A stretch of DNA of 64,000 bases, taken from Pyrenochaeta sp. MPI-SDFR-AT-0127. Lineage: Eukaryota; Ascomycota; Dothideomycetes; Pleosporales; Cucurbitariaceae. The notes under the pieces are model-generated. The model searched no databases. It had not been told where the DNA came from and worked only from the letters and a program-made list of their open reading frames with translations. The first letter of the stretch is position 1, and each line of letters starts with the position of its first letter. The stretch spans positions 558,001 through 622,000 of the forward strand of contig JAGTJM010000008.1 in the NCBI GenBank assembly GCA_020747015.1. The letters run 5' to 3'. A program made the translations under genes and the position numbers. This document shows positions 46,373 through 57,756 of the stretch, one piece after another.

Positions 46373-49300
46373 ATGGCATACGTCTTGTCACTCCGGCCAC
46401 AAAGCCCACTCAAGCGCTCCTTTAGCGACAATCCATGCCTCACTTCTTGCTCACCACTGAAAGACACAATACTTGGACCGCAAAGGGACGTCACGGCTCG
46501 CAATGTGTCTGCATGCTCACTGTACTCGCTTGCATCAAGTCGAATTGGCTACTGGTCTCAAAATATCGAGAACACTCCACCGCTCGCCTCGCAGTCGCTT
46601 CTAAATCTTGTCCCTGAGCATGATGGCTCTGCACGTAACATCGGACCCGTCATCGATGAGTCGTGCAAACGAAACAGTCGAGTCAACCAGCATCCACTAG
46701 TATCCTCTCGCATTGTAGCGCCGTCAGCTCCTTATTCGAGGAAGGCTAAGGGTGCACGGAATGCTCCCAAATCTTCCTCGAGCAGTGGCACCTCAGCGCA
46801 GGCCATGAATGATGACAACGACCCGAGAGGGTCAGAACTTTTCAAAATGTGCAATGTCATCCACATCCCTTTACCAGAACGAATGTCTTCCGATACCGCA
46901 GGTAGAAGCCCACATACGGAGTCGAAAACAGCTCTTAGCACTCTCCCAGTAAGCTCACAGCCATTTCGCCGATGGATGAGCACCTTGAGACGTCGTCATG
47001 CTCAGCGGCGAAAATCACTTGTCACTGAGGTGGCGGGGTTATCCGGCAACATGATGAACACTGATTCCATTGTGCTTCCACTACCCAATCAGCTTCAAGA
47101 GTCTACCAGGAGGATGTCAGATTCAATATCGTCATCCATGGGCTGTGTAACTGCTATGAAGTCTGCCTCAATGACGATCGCAAGTGCAAGCATTGTTCCA
47201 CGCTCAGATGTCGGCTTCAATGTCAAAGGCGGCCTGACCAACAGGAGCAGTAACTTTTCCGAGGCTCGCAGGTCACTGGAGAGCCACCGTGGGACCTTTG
47301 GCCCCATTATTGATGAGAGCGCATGGCTACGATCGCTACAGCGTCGCAAAGTAGTTGAAGAATTGATTGCCTCAGAGGAAAGCTACATTGCTGACCTCAA
47401 GGTCTTGATCAATGTATGTTCTACATAGCTACGGCTATACATGCTGACCTATCTTCTCGTTCAGGATTACTTCATGATCATTTCCACCCTTCCTACATTA
47501 CCGGGACAGTTGAAATCATCCATACAGCAGAACATCACCCAGATTCTACACATTCATGAAGACCTACTCGCAGAGTTGCACCAAGCCATACCCCAGGCGG
47601 ACTTCACCCATAGTGCAAATCAAGAGAGCTATCCTGTAACGAAAGCTAAGCATATTCGTTTTCATAGCGCAGACATAATACCTGGACGCTTCGCGGAACA
47701 CAAAGCAACTCGAAGACTCAGACACTCACTAGAGATTGGCCGATCACCAGACCGGAGACCACGAGGTCTAGTAACTGACACGAAGACAGTTAGAGAAATT
47801 GCGAAAATCTTCAATAAACATGTCAGTCACCTAAAAGCTCAATGTTGCATGTTATTGATCATGCACAGATGAAACGTTTTTTCACGTACGAAGAGTACGG
47901 CGCGCATTGGACGACCATGTCACAAGATCTCAATGCAATGTGCAAAGGTCTCCATGGCTGGCAAGATTACGAGCGAGGTATCGAAGCCCTGCAAAACGTT
48001 ATTGCTTCCGAAAACAATCGCGACGCGGGAAGAAAGAAAGCCCTGAGCTTTCCGGATCTGCTGATAAAGGTGTGCCAGAATGGAGTGCAGCATCATGACC
48101 GTATAACTGAAATCCAGCGTGTAGCCTATACAGAGGGTGTGCAAATATCCGCTTCTTTTTGACGACCTGTGCCGCCACACCCCCGTATACGATGACCCAG
48201 AGGCGCATGCTGAGTTAGAGAAGACTCTTTTCCGTTTGCAAGAGACGATTAGGGAGATTAATAAGGCGAAAGATGACCCTGAGGCTCGCCGGTTGATCGA
48301 AATCACATGGCAGCTTCAAGATCGACTCGCATTCCAGGAGCAGGTGAGTCTGGTGTGCTCACTTTGAATCAATATGAAACCATCGCTGATTATTCCTTGA
48401 CAACACTAAGAAACTATCTCAAGCTTTCGTTTTCCGTATGCTCGGGCATGTCCTCCTATGCGGCGTCCTGCATGTCGCATTCCAGACACCTGAACGCGTA
48501 AAGGGACAATACATGATTTGTATTTTGTATAAATCCTGCCTCGTGCTTGCAACAGCAAGTCGCTTTCACACTCCGTACAATGTTGTGGCATCAATTGGCC
48601 TTGCCAATGGTAGCATCGAAGAAGCTGATAATGGTCGAGGTATGGCAACTCTCGCATATAAGTAGCCAGTAACTGTCCTCACAGTACTAGGGATTCAGTG
48701 CCATACTGCCCCGCATACTTGGAAGTTCTTATTTGAACATGGTCATCGTTTACACGAAATCGTCCTCAGCGCCTGCACTTCGCAGGAGGAAGAAGTTTGG
48801 AAGAAGAAGCTTCACGAACGTATTGTTTACGAGACACATGACTTCATCGAAGGCCAGTCGACTATGCAGGACATGTTCTCATCATTAAATCTGGATATTA
48901 AATCTCTTGGACCAGTCTTTGGACACGCAAAGAGTCTAGTACGGCGTATGTCTGTTCATCGAGCGGCGACCCTAGGCGCGAAAACCAATGTGAGTCAGGT
49001 TATCATCAAGAACACGCAGGCGCAGAAGACTCCAGACCTGCCTCCTACCTTTTCACCCAGCACGGTGACCCGATCACAGTCATATATGTCTGCAAACCAT
49101 GTTCCTACCTTAGCTCCAAGAAGGACAGAGCGCATTCGCCTTGAATATGCTTTGGAAGAAATGTGGACAAAGGATGCCCTACCTTTCCCAGGCATGTCAA
49201 ATAGAAGAGTTGAGAATCAGATCCGAGCATCCGCAAACTCGGTCATGCGAAAGCTGAGCATGGCCAGCATTGCCAGTAACTTTTCGCGCCGCTCACCCAG

Positions 49301-49829
49301 TCTTTCCAGTATAAGTTACTCTCAGTCTGAAGACTCTTTTGGCAACAAGGTCCACAAGGTTTCGCATAGCAATCTTCGAGCACGCTCAGCAATAAGCCGT
49401 CGGCCTGCACCAACAGTAGTTGACTTCCACAATGCGCCAGCTGCGTTCCTTCCCACGGACTTCGACCTGCAAGACAAGCGTCCTTGCAGCCGACGACGGC
49501 GTCTTGCCAATCGTGCCGTCGGGGCAGAAGTCTCAAACGATATGGTTACAATAAGAGAACCAAAGAAGGCGCGGCGCCTTTCAACAAATATCATTAGCTT
49601 GCCGCGACCCGAGACAAGCAACCGCACAGCTGGAAGAACCACTTCTCGTGGATCAGATATAATTGTGTTGCGGACATTGAAGCCTTCAATGGATTTTGGT
49701 AGAGCCAGCGAGCTAGAGAGGCAAAAAGCGACGGCGGAAAGTAGCGATTTACAAGTCCCTTCTTTAGGCAAGCCACCTTCAAACAAGTTCCTCAGGAGCA
49801 AGAGCAAGGTCTTCAAGTTTTGGGCATAA
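46373..49829 (+). CDS. Rho-type guanine nucleotide exchange factor (DH-PH protein)
   Basis: Six exons join in phase: 46373-47413, 47465-47821, 47869-48069, 48125-48343, 48411-48639 and 48691-49829, giving 1061 residues. Residues 1 to about 320 are Ser-rich and lack a domain. The DH domain (about 323-606) starts RRKVVEELIASEESYIADL and contains the signature LLIKPIQRVCKYPLLF, which spans an exon junction. A PH-like domain (about 607-735) has GQYMICILYKSCLVLA, GIQCHTAPHTWKFLFEHGH and LSACTSQEEEVW. The basic, Ser-rich tail ends at residue 1061. It should activate a Rho/Cdc42-type GTPase in polarity or wall signalling; which GTPase is not clear. It is not one of the Rom2 or Cdc24 architectures, since no CNH, DEP or PB1 domain is visible. 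Confidence 0.9.
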
Positions 49830-50660
49830 TGGCCAACATGACAGCGTAAGAGGTTGTAGCCAATATGCTCTATCAGCCAACTAGCTCCTAGAAGCTCTTT
49901 GATTGCTCAATAAATGGCTGGGAATGAGCAGGATACCTCGAGGATTTCCATGAAGTCACGAAGCGCTCTATTGTTGCGATCAGGAGCATATGTACGAGGC
50001 ATGATACAGGAACGAGACGACGGAACGGATGGAACGGGGTATGGCATCACGCCGGTCATGTAGCATTACTGCAAGGCACACCCGCATGCCACGTTTGGCA
50101 TCAAGGGAAAGTTAAAACGGTATGACGTCACACGCTGGGAATGGCACGCGACCGAATGATGATGTGTGCGCTCTGTAACGTACGCATATTTGGATAGTAG
50201 CAATCAAACATGATTATAGCGTCATTTTCAATCGGATGAGTGGGAAGCTTGGCTGAATACGTGCATCACAGATCATCATGAGGTCGAAGTGGGGCAAGGT
50301 GGTGAGAATTGAAGCTAAGGTGAACAAGACCACCCAGGTCAAGCATTAGAGCCGTGATGCCGACCAATGTTCTAGCAAGAGCCGCATAACAGTCCTGTGA
50401 CCGAAGGTGAGAGAATAATATCGAGCCCTGGTGAGCCTCATTGGCAAACTTGGAGCTGTTGTACTCCACCTTGGCAATGACGTAGTGCCCCGGTCAAAGC
50501 TCACGAGCTCTCTAAATAGCCCCTCCAAAGCTTCCAGCTTCCCCTCCATCAGCACTACGACTTAAACCACACACACACTCGATAGCAATCAAGGGCCCTA
50601 CAAAGCTCTCGACTCAATTATATTCACCCTACATTAACACCAAGTACAAAAGAGAACAAG
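49830..50660. promoter_or_regulatory. Upstream region of the SBDS-domain gene with two CCCCT motifs
   Basis: No gene is recognised. CCCCT, the core of the yeast stress response element, occurs at 50520-50524 and 50541-50545, about 120-140 bases before the ATG at 50661. The yeast homologue family member RTC3 is stress-induced, so these are plausible but untested sites; the motif is short and common. Confidence 0.35.
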
Positions 50661-51225
50661 ATGGCCCGTGGAAACGTAGCCCAGACCCAGGTCTTCTACA
50701 AGGGAAGCAACGGCGATGTCTTCACCGTCTTCGTTGAGAGCGAGGAGATCGTCAAGAAGTGGAAGAGCGATAGCAGTATTCCTCTGACACAGGTTGTCGC
50801 TGGGTGGAAGATTCTTGTTCCTGAGTGAGTTTACCCCACATCAGGCTGCCCTGCACATGTATCAGACCACGTTCAAGCTTCAGGACAAACATGGAGCTCC
50901 AAGAGTGGTTCTGAGCTTTGGGAGATGCTTTATTAGATGAACACAAATTAATTACTTCAAATAGGCACGGCAAGCAAGGTGTCCTGAACACAGCTAGCAA
51001 CAGTCAGTTGGAGAACGAGTTTGGCACCACAAAGGAGGAGGAGATTGTCAAGAAGATCCTCCAGTCAGGCGAGGTCCAGACTTCTGAGGTACGCAATATT
51101 CTATCACCATGTCTCCACTCCTTGTTATCACAGTCCCATTTCTTGTACGCAACACTAATTATGTGCAGAACTCGGAGCGCCAGGGCAACACAAACGACTC
51201 TAAGGGCCCCATGCTCGCCCACTAA
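50661..51225 (+). CDS. rtc3: Small SBDS-domain protein (Rtc3/YHR087W-like)
   Basis: Three exons, 50661-50824, 50965-51088 and 51169-51225, join in phase and give 114 residues. Almost the whole protein is the N-terminal SBDS/FYSH domain: VFYKGSNGDVFTVFVES, then KWKSDSSIPLTQVV and GVLNTASNSQLENEFGT, the region before the second exon junction. It lacks the C-terminal domains of the ribosome maturation factor Sdo1, so it matches the short Rtc3/YHR087W group, linked in yeast to RNA metabolism and stress. The first intron is long (140 bases). Its molecular role is not well established. Confidence 0.88.
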
Positions 51226-52309
51226 GCAGCTTCATCACGAACCGGCTTCTTACGACTGCGACACGATTTCATGAGCACACCTTCAGCGCACAATGGTTTG
51301 TCAGGCCTGAAAGATTGGCTTGCGTGCATGTGACTGGGGACAGTCTCTGCTGAGACGCGAGGCTACCCACAAATTTGATAGGGATATCCAATGAAATGAA
51401 AACATTTACATGATACAGTACCAATCTACTTTTCACTGGTGGAGGCTTTCTTGATACCATTACTGAGGAGAGTACGTGGATAATGATAGCCTGAGGCTCG
51501 ATCATCTGCCTCAGCGATAGCTCAGCCTGATCTCTCGTTCTTGTTGTCCGTTTGCAGCAGTTATCGATATATTGCCCGCATATAAGGCGGTTCTTGCAGA
51601 CGCATATACGGCTCAGCCGCCTATTGATACCATGACCAGAGAGTCCTTCTTGGAAGTGTGCGGAGCAGAGCCTCAAAACTAAGAAGGGTTTGGCTTTGCG
51701 CTAAGCCACATTGACAGTCTGCATACAACCATCCTTGCTTTGAGCTCAAACCTTCGACATGATTCTTTACGCCCTTGCAGTTCCCGGTGACCTTTTTGTA
51801 ATTGAGATGTCTAGACCTCTACTTTGTTTCTAGACGCACCAATCGAAGCAAATAACGCAACACGCGGGGTTGGACGCCGAATGCGCACGCCCTGAGCCCC
51901 TACCTTCGAAGCGACCAAAGCGAATACCCAGTCAGTGATGTCTTGTGTAATCATCTAAGCCACAAGTACCGTTCATGGATTTACACCGGCCTATCAGGTT
52001 GGTGATTGTTTGCCCGAAAGAACTAAGATCTGTCTCACTGCAGGAGCCGCCTCTAAGAGTGGCAATCCGGCTGCTGCCTGCTGAGGTCCTGTTACCCTGC
52101 ATGGCGGCACAGTCCTTCTGTTGAGTGAGGCCGCCTATGAGAGTGACCACTGCTTTAGAGGAGTACTGAGTATTTAAAGCACCGATTTTTGAAGCCATGA
52201 GTTTTCAAGGCTTTCGATCTTCGAGTTGTCGACTATCATCCCCCGACTTGGACTAATTTGATCTTTCAACCATCATTTCAAAGCACTCAACACACCGCAA
52301 TTATAAATT
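51226..52309. other. Intergenic with a small minus-strand Cys-containing frame
   Basis: Between two plus-strand genes. An 88-codon minus-strand frame from an ATG at 52198 to 51932 contains four Cys and ends NLIGRCKSMNGTCG.., loosely like the tail of small fungal secreted proteins, but it has no signal peptide and no confirmed family. I do not call it a gene. The right end is the promoter of the AAA gene. Confidence 0.45.
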
Positions 52310-54074
52310 ATGCCAGCAGCAAAGACCATCCTTACGTCTACGCAGGCTAACAGTGCCGGCATATTCGATGCGTTCGAGTCTCATTGTGATGCCCCTCGCG
52401 TTGAGACCAAGACAAGTGTTCTGAAGTTCATCCGTGAAGCTTACCCAGAATATCACGTCACTGAGGTCGAGGAGAAATGTGCATCTCTCTTCGAGTTTGC
52501 TGCTACTGATAAGGCGCTGCTGATCTTTGATTCGGAGGATGAAAGATTCATTGCTACGAGGGAGTGGACTTCCGTCGGCGAGGGCGTCGAGAAGAAGACG
52601 CACCCTGGGAAGTTGCGGGATGATTTCAGGTTTGCGAGGTAAGTGATGATTTCTAAAGTCGCACTCGCTTCTAATCCCTTGATGCAGGTTCCAGTATATC
52701 TGGGAAGACAATGAGTACATTGTGTACTACGTTCAGTGGCAGGATGTGTTCAAGAATCGCGAGCAGGTGTTCTATATCCTTCACCCACGCGTCGAATCTA
52801 ACATCGCCAACGGACACTGTGCCCAGACAGACGCCCTGATCCTTGCTGCTGGCAAGTGGACAAACCAGCTGCACAATGAGATCTTCGTCTTTGACGACGG
52901 GTATTGGCAGAAGTCGACTGAGCTCTGGAAGTCCGTCAGCGGCGCGTCATGGGAGGATGTCATTCTCGATTCAGAGATGAAGAAAAACCTTATCGAGGAT
53001 GTACAGGGCTTCTTTGATAACCGAGAGTTGTATAAGCAGTTTGCCATGCCGTGGAAACGCGGCGTCATTCTGCATGGTGTGCCAGGAAACGGTAAGACGG
53101 TTTCGATCAAAGCGCTCATGGGCTCACTGTATGATCGCTCTGATTCGATTCCGAGCTTGTACGTCAAGTCCTTCGAGACGAGCTGCAACACGGAGCAGTA
53201 TGCCATTCGAAAAATCTTCCAGCATGCGCGCAACCAAGCGCCTTGCTTGCTCATCTTTGAGGATCTCGATTCACTTGTGAACGATGACATCCGCTCATAC
53301 TTCCTCAACGAGGTCGACGGCCTAGAAAGCAATGACGGGATTCTGATGATTGGATCCACAAACCATCTTGACAAGCTCGATCCGGCTATTTCAAAGCGCC
53401 CCAGCCGCTTCGATAGGAAATATCACTTCAAGATCCCTGGAGAGGAGGAGAGGAGGCTGTATGCTGAATATTGGCGTGGCAAGCTGGTCAAGAATGAGAC
53501 TGTAGAGTTCCCAGAAGAAGTTTCTGGCATTGTGGCTAAGTTGACCGAGGGCTTTAGCTTTGCTTACCTCAAGGAGTTGTTTGTCATGTCTTTGCTCAGT
53601 CTCGTAAGGGGTTTCAAAGGCGATGATTTTGAGATTGTAGATCTGGAAGAGGCAGCGAGTGTAGACGAGGAGACGGCCGACGCGTCTGTCACCGTGATGG
53701 ATAAGGAAAAGAAAGAGCAGGATGTCTGCACTTGCGCTTCCAAGTGCAATACCTGCAACAAACCTCTTCCGTCCGCCATCGCCACTTCGCCTGCCTCGTC
53801 TGAAGCTGCGAAGAAAGACGATGAAGCAACTGAAGTCAAGAAGGAGCTCAAGGCAAATAAAATGGTCTTGCCTACTGTCGACATTCCCTCCCATCTATCA
53901 GATAACCTCTTGCTGAAGGTGATTAAGCATCAGATCCGCATTCTGCACGCAGACATGGACAATACCAAGGAGGAGAGTGGGCCGGCAGATAAGAAGGGTG
54001 GTGCAAGTGGCAACACTAGTCTCAATAGGGCTGCAGCTATACGCAGGGCGGTTGCTGCAGGGAGAGCGTACTGA
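52310..54074 (+). CDS. AAA-family ATPase, Bcs1-related fungal group
   Basis: Two exons, 52310-52638 and 52688-54074, join across a 49-base intron and give 571 residues. Residues 1 to about 190 form a family-specific N-terminal region without a clear domain. The AAA core has Walker A GVPGNGKT (240-247), Walker B LLIFEDLD (Glu301-Asp302), a sensor 1 region IGSTNHLDKLDPA and the arginine-finger region RPSRFDRKYHF. After it come a Lys/Glu-rich segment and a Cys cluster, C457-x-C459-x3-C463-x2-C466, then a basic C-terminus. No mitochondrial presequence or TM segment is visible, unlike true Bcs1. Its substrate and location are unknown; the family is common in filamentous ascomycetes as uncharacterised ATPases. 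Confidence 0.88.
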
Positions 54075-55860
54075 GACTGGAGATACGAAAAATACGTTTT
54101 GCATGCTGTTTTAAGCCATGAGGATGGTAAAAGGGCTACACACACTCTTTCCATAAGGAATTCACGCATATCAGCGGCTCTCATTGCCCGACTACGAGAT
54201 CTAGTCAATGCGTGTGTGGCACGTTCTTTTCCATACCACTCCTCTCCTGTAACCAAGTCTTTAGGTATCATCAAGCCATTTCAAAAAACGCCCCGTGGCA
54301 AGTCTGGGGAATCTTGATTCCGAACTTCTGGATACGAGAGGGAGGAAGCAAATTAGCTAGTTCCGTTGCAGTCACATCCTTTCTAAAAAAAAATATCCTT
54401 CTGATGCATTCATGGTTGATCGCTAGGCTGTGACGGTGTAAACCTCCACTCCCACCATACGGAGTATTATCCTACCGCGGCTCATTACTACCATACCAAT
54501 GGAAGAGTGAAAGCTTCTAGTGGCTCCGTAATGTCCGCCACTATTGGATTGGTAGTTGATCTCGTATTTTGTTGCCGAAAGAACACCACATGTGATGAAG
54601 TCGGCGATAAGCAGCTGTCCAGATACTGCGCTCAACCCAGAACAGCCTCACAATCTCGACATGACCAAATATTTTTTTTGTTTTTGAATAGGGCTGGGCG
54701 CATTGCTCTATTTGACATTTTTGAGGCTGCAAGGCTGTGGCAACGGGAACGGGACAAGGGCTAATTTTAAAGCATTTCCCAAACCTTAACATATTTTTTC
54801 CCTTGGGCCGCCAGTGCTCAAAGTTGCCACATGAGCTCGTTCCTGTACAACCGACTAAACGTCATGTGCATATCTTTCCAATTCGTTTCCCCTTCCCAAT
54901 CACGCTTGCGATACGAATTGGCGATCCCCAAGGGGGGGTAAGTTACGGATGATTAGCCTCTTTCTGCTGCGCCGTCACGCTTTTTCTTCCCTATCCTCCG
55001 CGGACGTCTGACGACAGGAAGTCTTCATCCAAGCGATGCGCTGTGATTAGGTGACAGCACAATTCGATAATCACAGGTCCGGATAACTGCATGGCTAAAG
55101 GAGAACGACACCTGCCTGTTCCATAGCGACGTGCGAAAGCCTGTTTCCGATTGCGGTGATGGGTGTTTCGAATACAATCTGTTGCGCGAGGCTGCCGCTC
55201 TCAATCGACGATTGTTGGTATTTGCGCAAGGTTTGATCGGCTCCCTAGGACTCTCCCAACGGCATTGAAGCGTAGCATTCCGCGCGTGGAGGCTCGGTCA
55301 CCTGCTGTTTCGAGAACCGAAGACGCGCGAGTACGAGCAATGGATCGTCACTTGGTACGACATTTGGCCGCAACCTTGGCCAGTGGAACGGTTGCGCTCC
55401 AGCCCGATACGGACAGTAGCGCAGGGACCGACTAGGGCTATGAGGTCATTTGCACCGCGCCGTCGCTTCGGGACTTGTTCATGTTCAACAGTACGAAGAG
55501 CAACCGAGCGGCGTGACTGTCTTCCGAATACTTGCCATTGGCTGTGCTGGGGGCGTTGGGTGTTTGCTTCGGGCAGGGGGGACACCACAAGGTGAAGGAC
55601 GGGGCGCAAAATGGGGCGCGGGAGAAACGGGGGGAGGCTGATGTGCCATCATTGTGCAGCGTATTCTTTACTTTTGTCCTCTCAGACCCTTGGACCCGTT
55701 GTTGTTTGAATGGGTCTTACCTTTTTGCTTCTCTCATCCTCACTTCACTGCACCTGGATCCACCGCAGCCTGAGGATTTGGGAGCTCGACTGCAAGGATC
55801 AGTTGATTCCTTGTTTCCCTTTCTCCACTGAGCTGTCACTCTTCCCCGTTGCAGTGCAAC
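54075..55860. other. Long upstream region of the Cys-rich membrane protein gene
   Basis: This 1.8 kb has no recognisable gene. It contains short T and A runs near 54380 and 54670 and a G-rich block near 55575-55640. It probably includes the promoter and 5' leader of the gene at 55861. Confidence 0.5.
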
Positions 55861-57292
55861 ATGGCTAGGAATACCTTCATGTGGGTGCGCGCTGCTGCTG
55901 TTGTCGCCTTTGCGGCACAGGTTGCCAGTCAGAATGCCCAGTGTTGTAAGTGGATACAGTACATCTTCATGGAGTAGCAACTCATCATTGCAGACTATCC
56001 CAATGGCAACAGAGCCCCCAGTACCGAGAAGCCTTGCTCGTCAGCAGAAGGCTCTGCGTGCTGTCCAGACAATTGGCAGTGCCTCGACAATGGTCTCTGC
56101 TACTATCCCACCAACAACCTCTACGGACGGTATAGCTGTACGGACCAGAGTTGGAACTCGCCTGGCTGTCCTGCAAACATGTGCACATACGGTAAGAGTC
56201 TACAACATTCCTACTCCAAGTGCAAGCTGACGAGAGCTAGGTGGTCAAGCTGGAGGCGGCGAGTCGATCAAGCAGTGCTCCAATCACAACAACGATTGGT
56301 GCTGCAACGCCGACGATACCAATGTGAAGTGCTGTCAAGAATCCCCAGCGCCACGACCATTCTTTGCCCTGCAAGACGGAAAGCCGTACGCAACCATCGG
56401 CGCAAACCAGGCCTCTACCGTACCAACCATCTCTGGCATCACAGGCTTAGCATCTGGGACAGGAAGTGGCAGTTCAGCCTCGCGAACATCAGCTCCATCT
56501 TCGTCTAGTGAGCCATCCACTGCCGGCTCACGTTCACAAAGCGTGACCGCAGCATCAGCGACACCTTTTACCTCGATTCAGACCAGTCTCTCCTCCGGCA
56601 CAGCGGGAGTCGAGACCGTCTTCATAACCTCCATTGTCACGCCATCGTCAAATCCAACTGCCGCCGCCAACAACAACAACAACTCATCAGGAGGGGGCTC
56701 AAGCAACATTGGTCTCATTGTAGGCTGTGCAGTCGGTATCCCTCTCGCCCTCGCCCTGATTGGCATTATTGTCTGGATGCTCCGCAAGCGCCGACAGCAG
56801 AAAGCGAACCCTTACCGGGAGACGCCTGAAATGGATGGCGACAATTCCTCTGCATTTGCAGGCGGTGCTGCTGCGAAACTCGGCAAGAAGCAAGAATACC
56901 GGCACTCGAGGCCTGGGACTGCTGAGATTGATGGCAACCCGGTTGGCCCTGGACGGCCCGTCTCTACCATTAAAGGCCACGCAGAGCTCGAATCTGGGGC
57001 AGGATTCCAGCCAGGACATGGTACGCCATATGCGCCAGACACGGTTGGCCTCGGTGGAGGAAATGGCAACCCGGACCGATCAACATGGGGAAGCTTGCCA
57101 CCCCAGTACACGCCCGCTGGCCAACATGCGGAAGCATCTGAACTGGATGGCACAAGTGTACTGCCAGTGATTAATGAGAAGAAAGAAGGCGAGCAGCAAT
57201 ACCAGGCGTACCGACCACCGCAAGAGGGACTTGCAGAATTGCCGACAGTGAAGACCCCACCAGAGGACGTTGAGAAACAGATTCACAAGTAG
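55861..57292 (+). CDS. Cys-rich single-pass membrane protein, wall-sensor-like
   Basis: Three exons, 55861-55945, 55994-56191 and 56241-57292, join in phase and give 444 residues. A signal peptide (about 1-23) precedes a Cys-rich extracellular domain rich in CC, WCC and CxxxxC patterns up to about residue 130 (for example SACCPDNWQC, DWCCN, KCCQ). A long Ser/Thr-rich stalk follows, then one TM segment (about 248-271, LIVGCAVGIPLALALIGIIVW) with a basic stop-transfer RKRRQQK, and a polar cytoplasmic tail of about 165 residues. The layout is that of Mid2/Wsc-like stress sensors, but I see no true WSC domain. A role in sensing the wall or surface is inferred from layout only. Confidence 0.85.
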
Positions 57293-57756
57293 AGGCAACG
57301 AGTGCAGGAGTTTGGGAGCGCATATGTATGAAACTCGATACCTTCTGCGCATTTGGTTCGTGAGAGCATGAGAGTCTTCAAGAAACGACACACCTGTATA
57401 TATAATGAGGGAACGAGATGCACCTTCAGACATGAGCAAAGATACCATTTCAATTGTACAAGGACAACATTCATAAATACGACTTTTGAATTCCTTGAAA
57501 TAACGTTGTGTCTCCGAGCAGAGGCTGAGGCTGAGTACGCGCAGTCAGTCAGTTTTACTTGCAGGAGGAGCACTGCACGAGTCATGTCCTTCCCGCATGT
57601 CGTCAGCCCTTCCGCCCTCTAATCCGGGGCTAAAGAGAGCCCTCGAGATAGTCGATAAAGCTGCGTCGCATCCACCATTGCCCTCCACCTACGCCTCATG
57701 CTTCGTCCTCGCAAACTTCGCCTTGTTGTCCGTATATCGGTCGCGCTTCCGCTGTC
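57293..57756. other. Intergenic between wall-sensor-like and F-box genes
   Basis: This holds the 3' end of the upstream gene and the short promoter of the F-box gene. No gene is recognised. Confidence 0.6.

Noticed and set aside
49322..49816. 164-codon minus-strand frame
   Set aside because: Antisense shadow of the last RhoGEF exon.
52781..53374. 197-codon minus-strand frame
   Set aside because: Antisense shadow of the AAA ATPase core, whose Walker motifs are on the plus strand.
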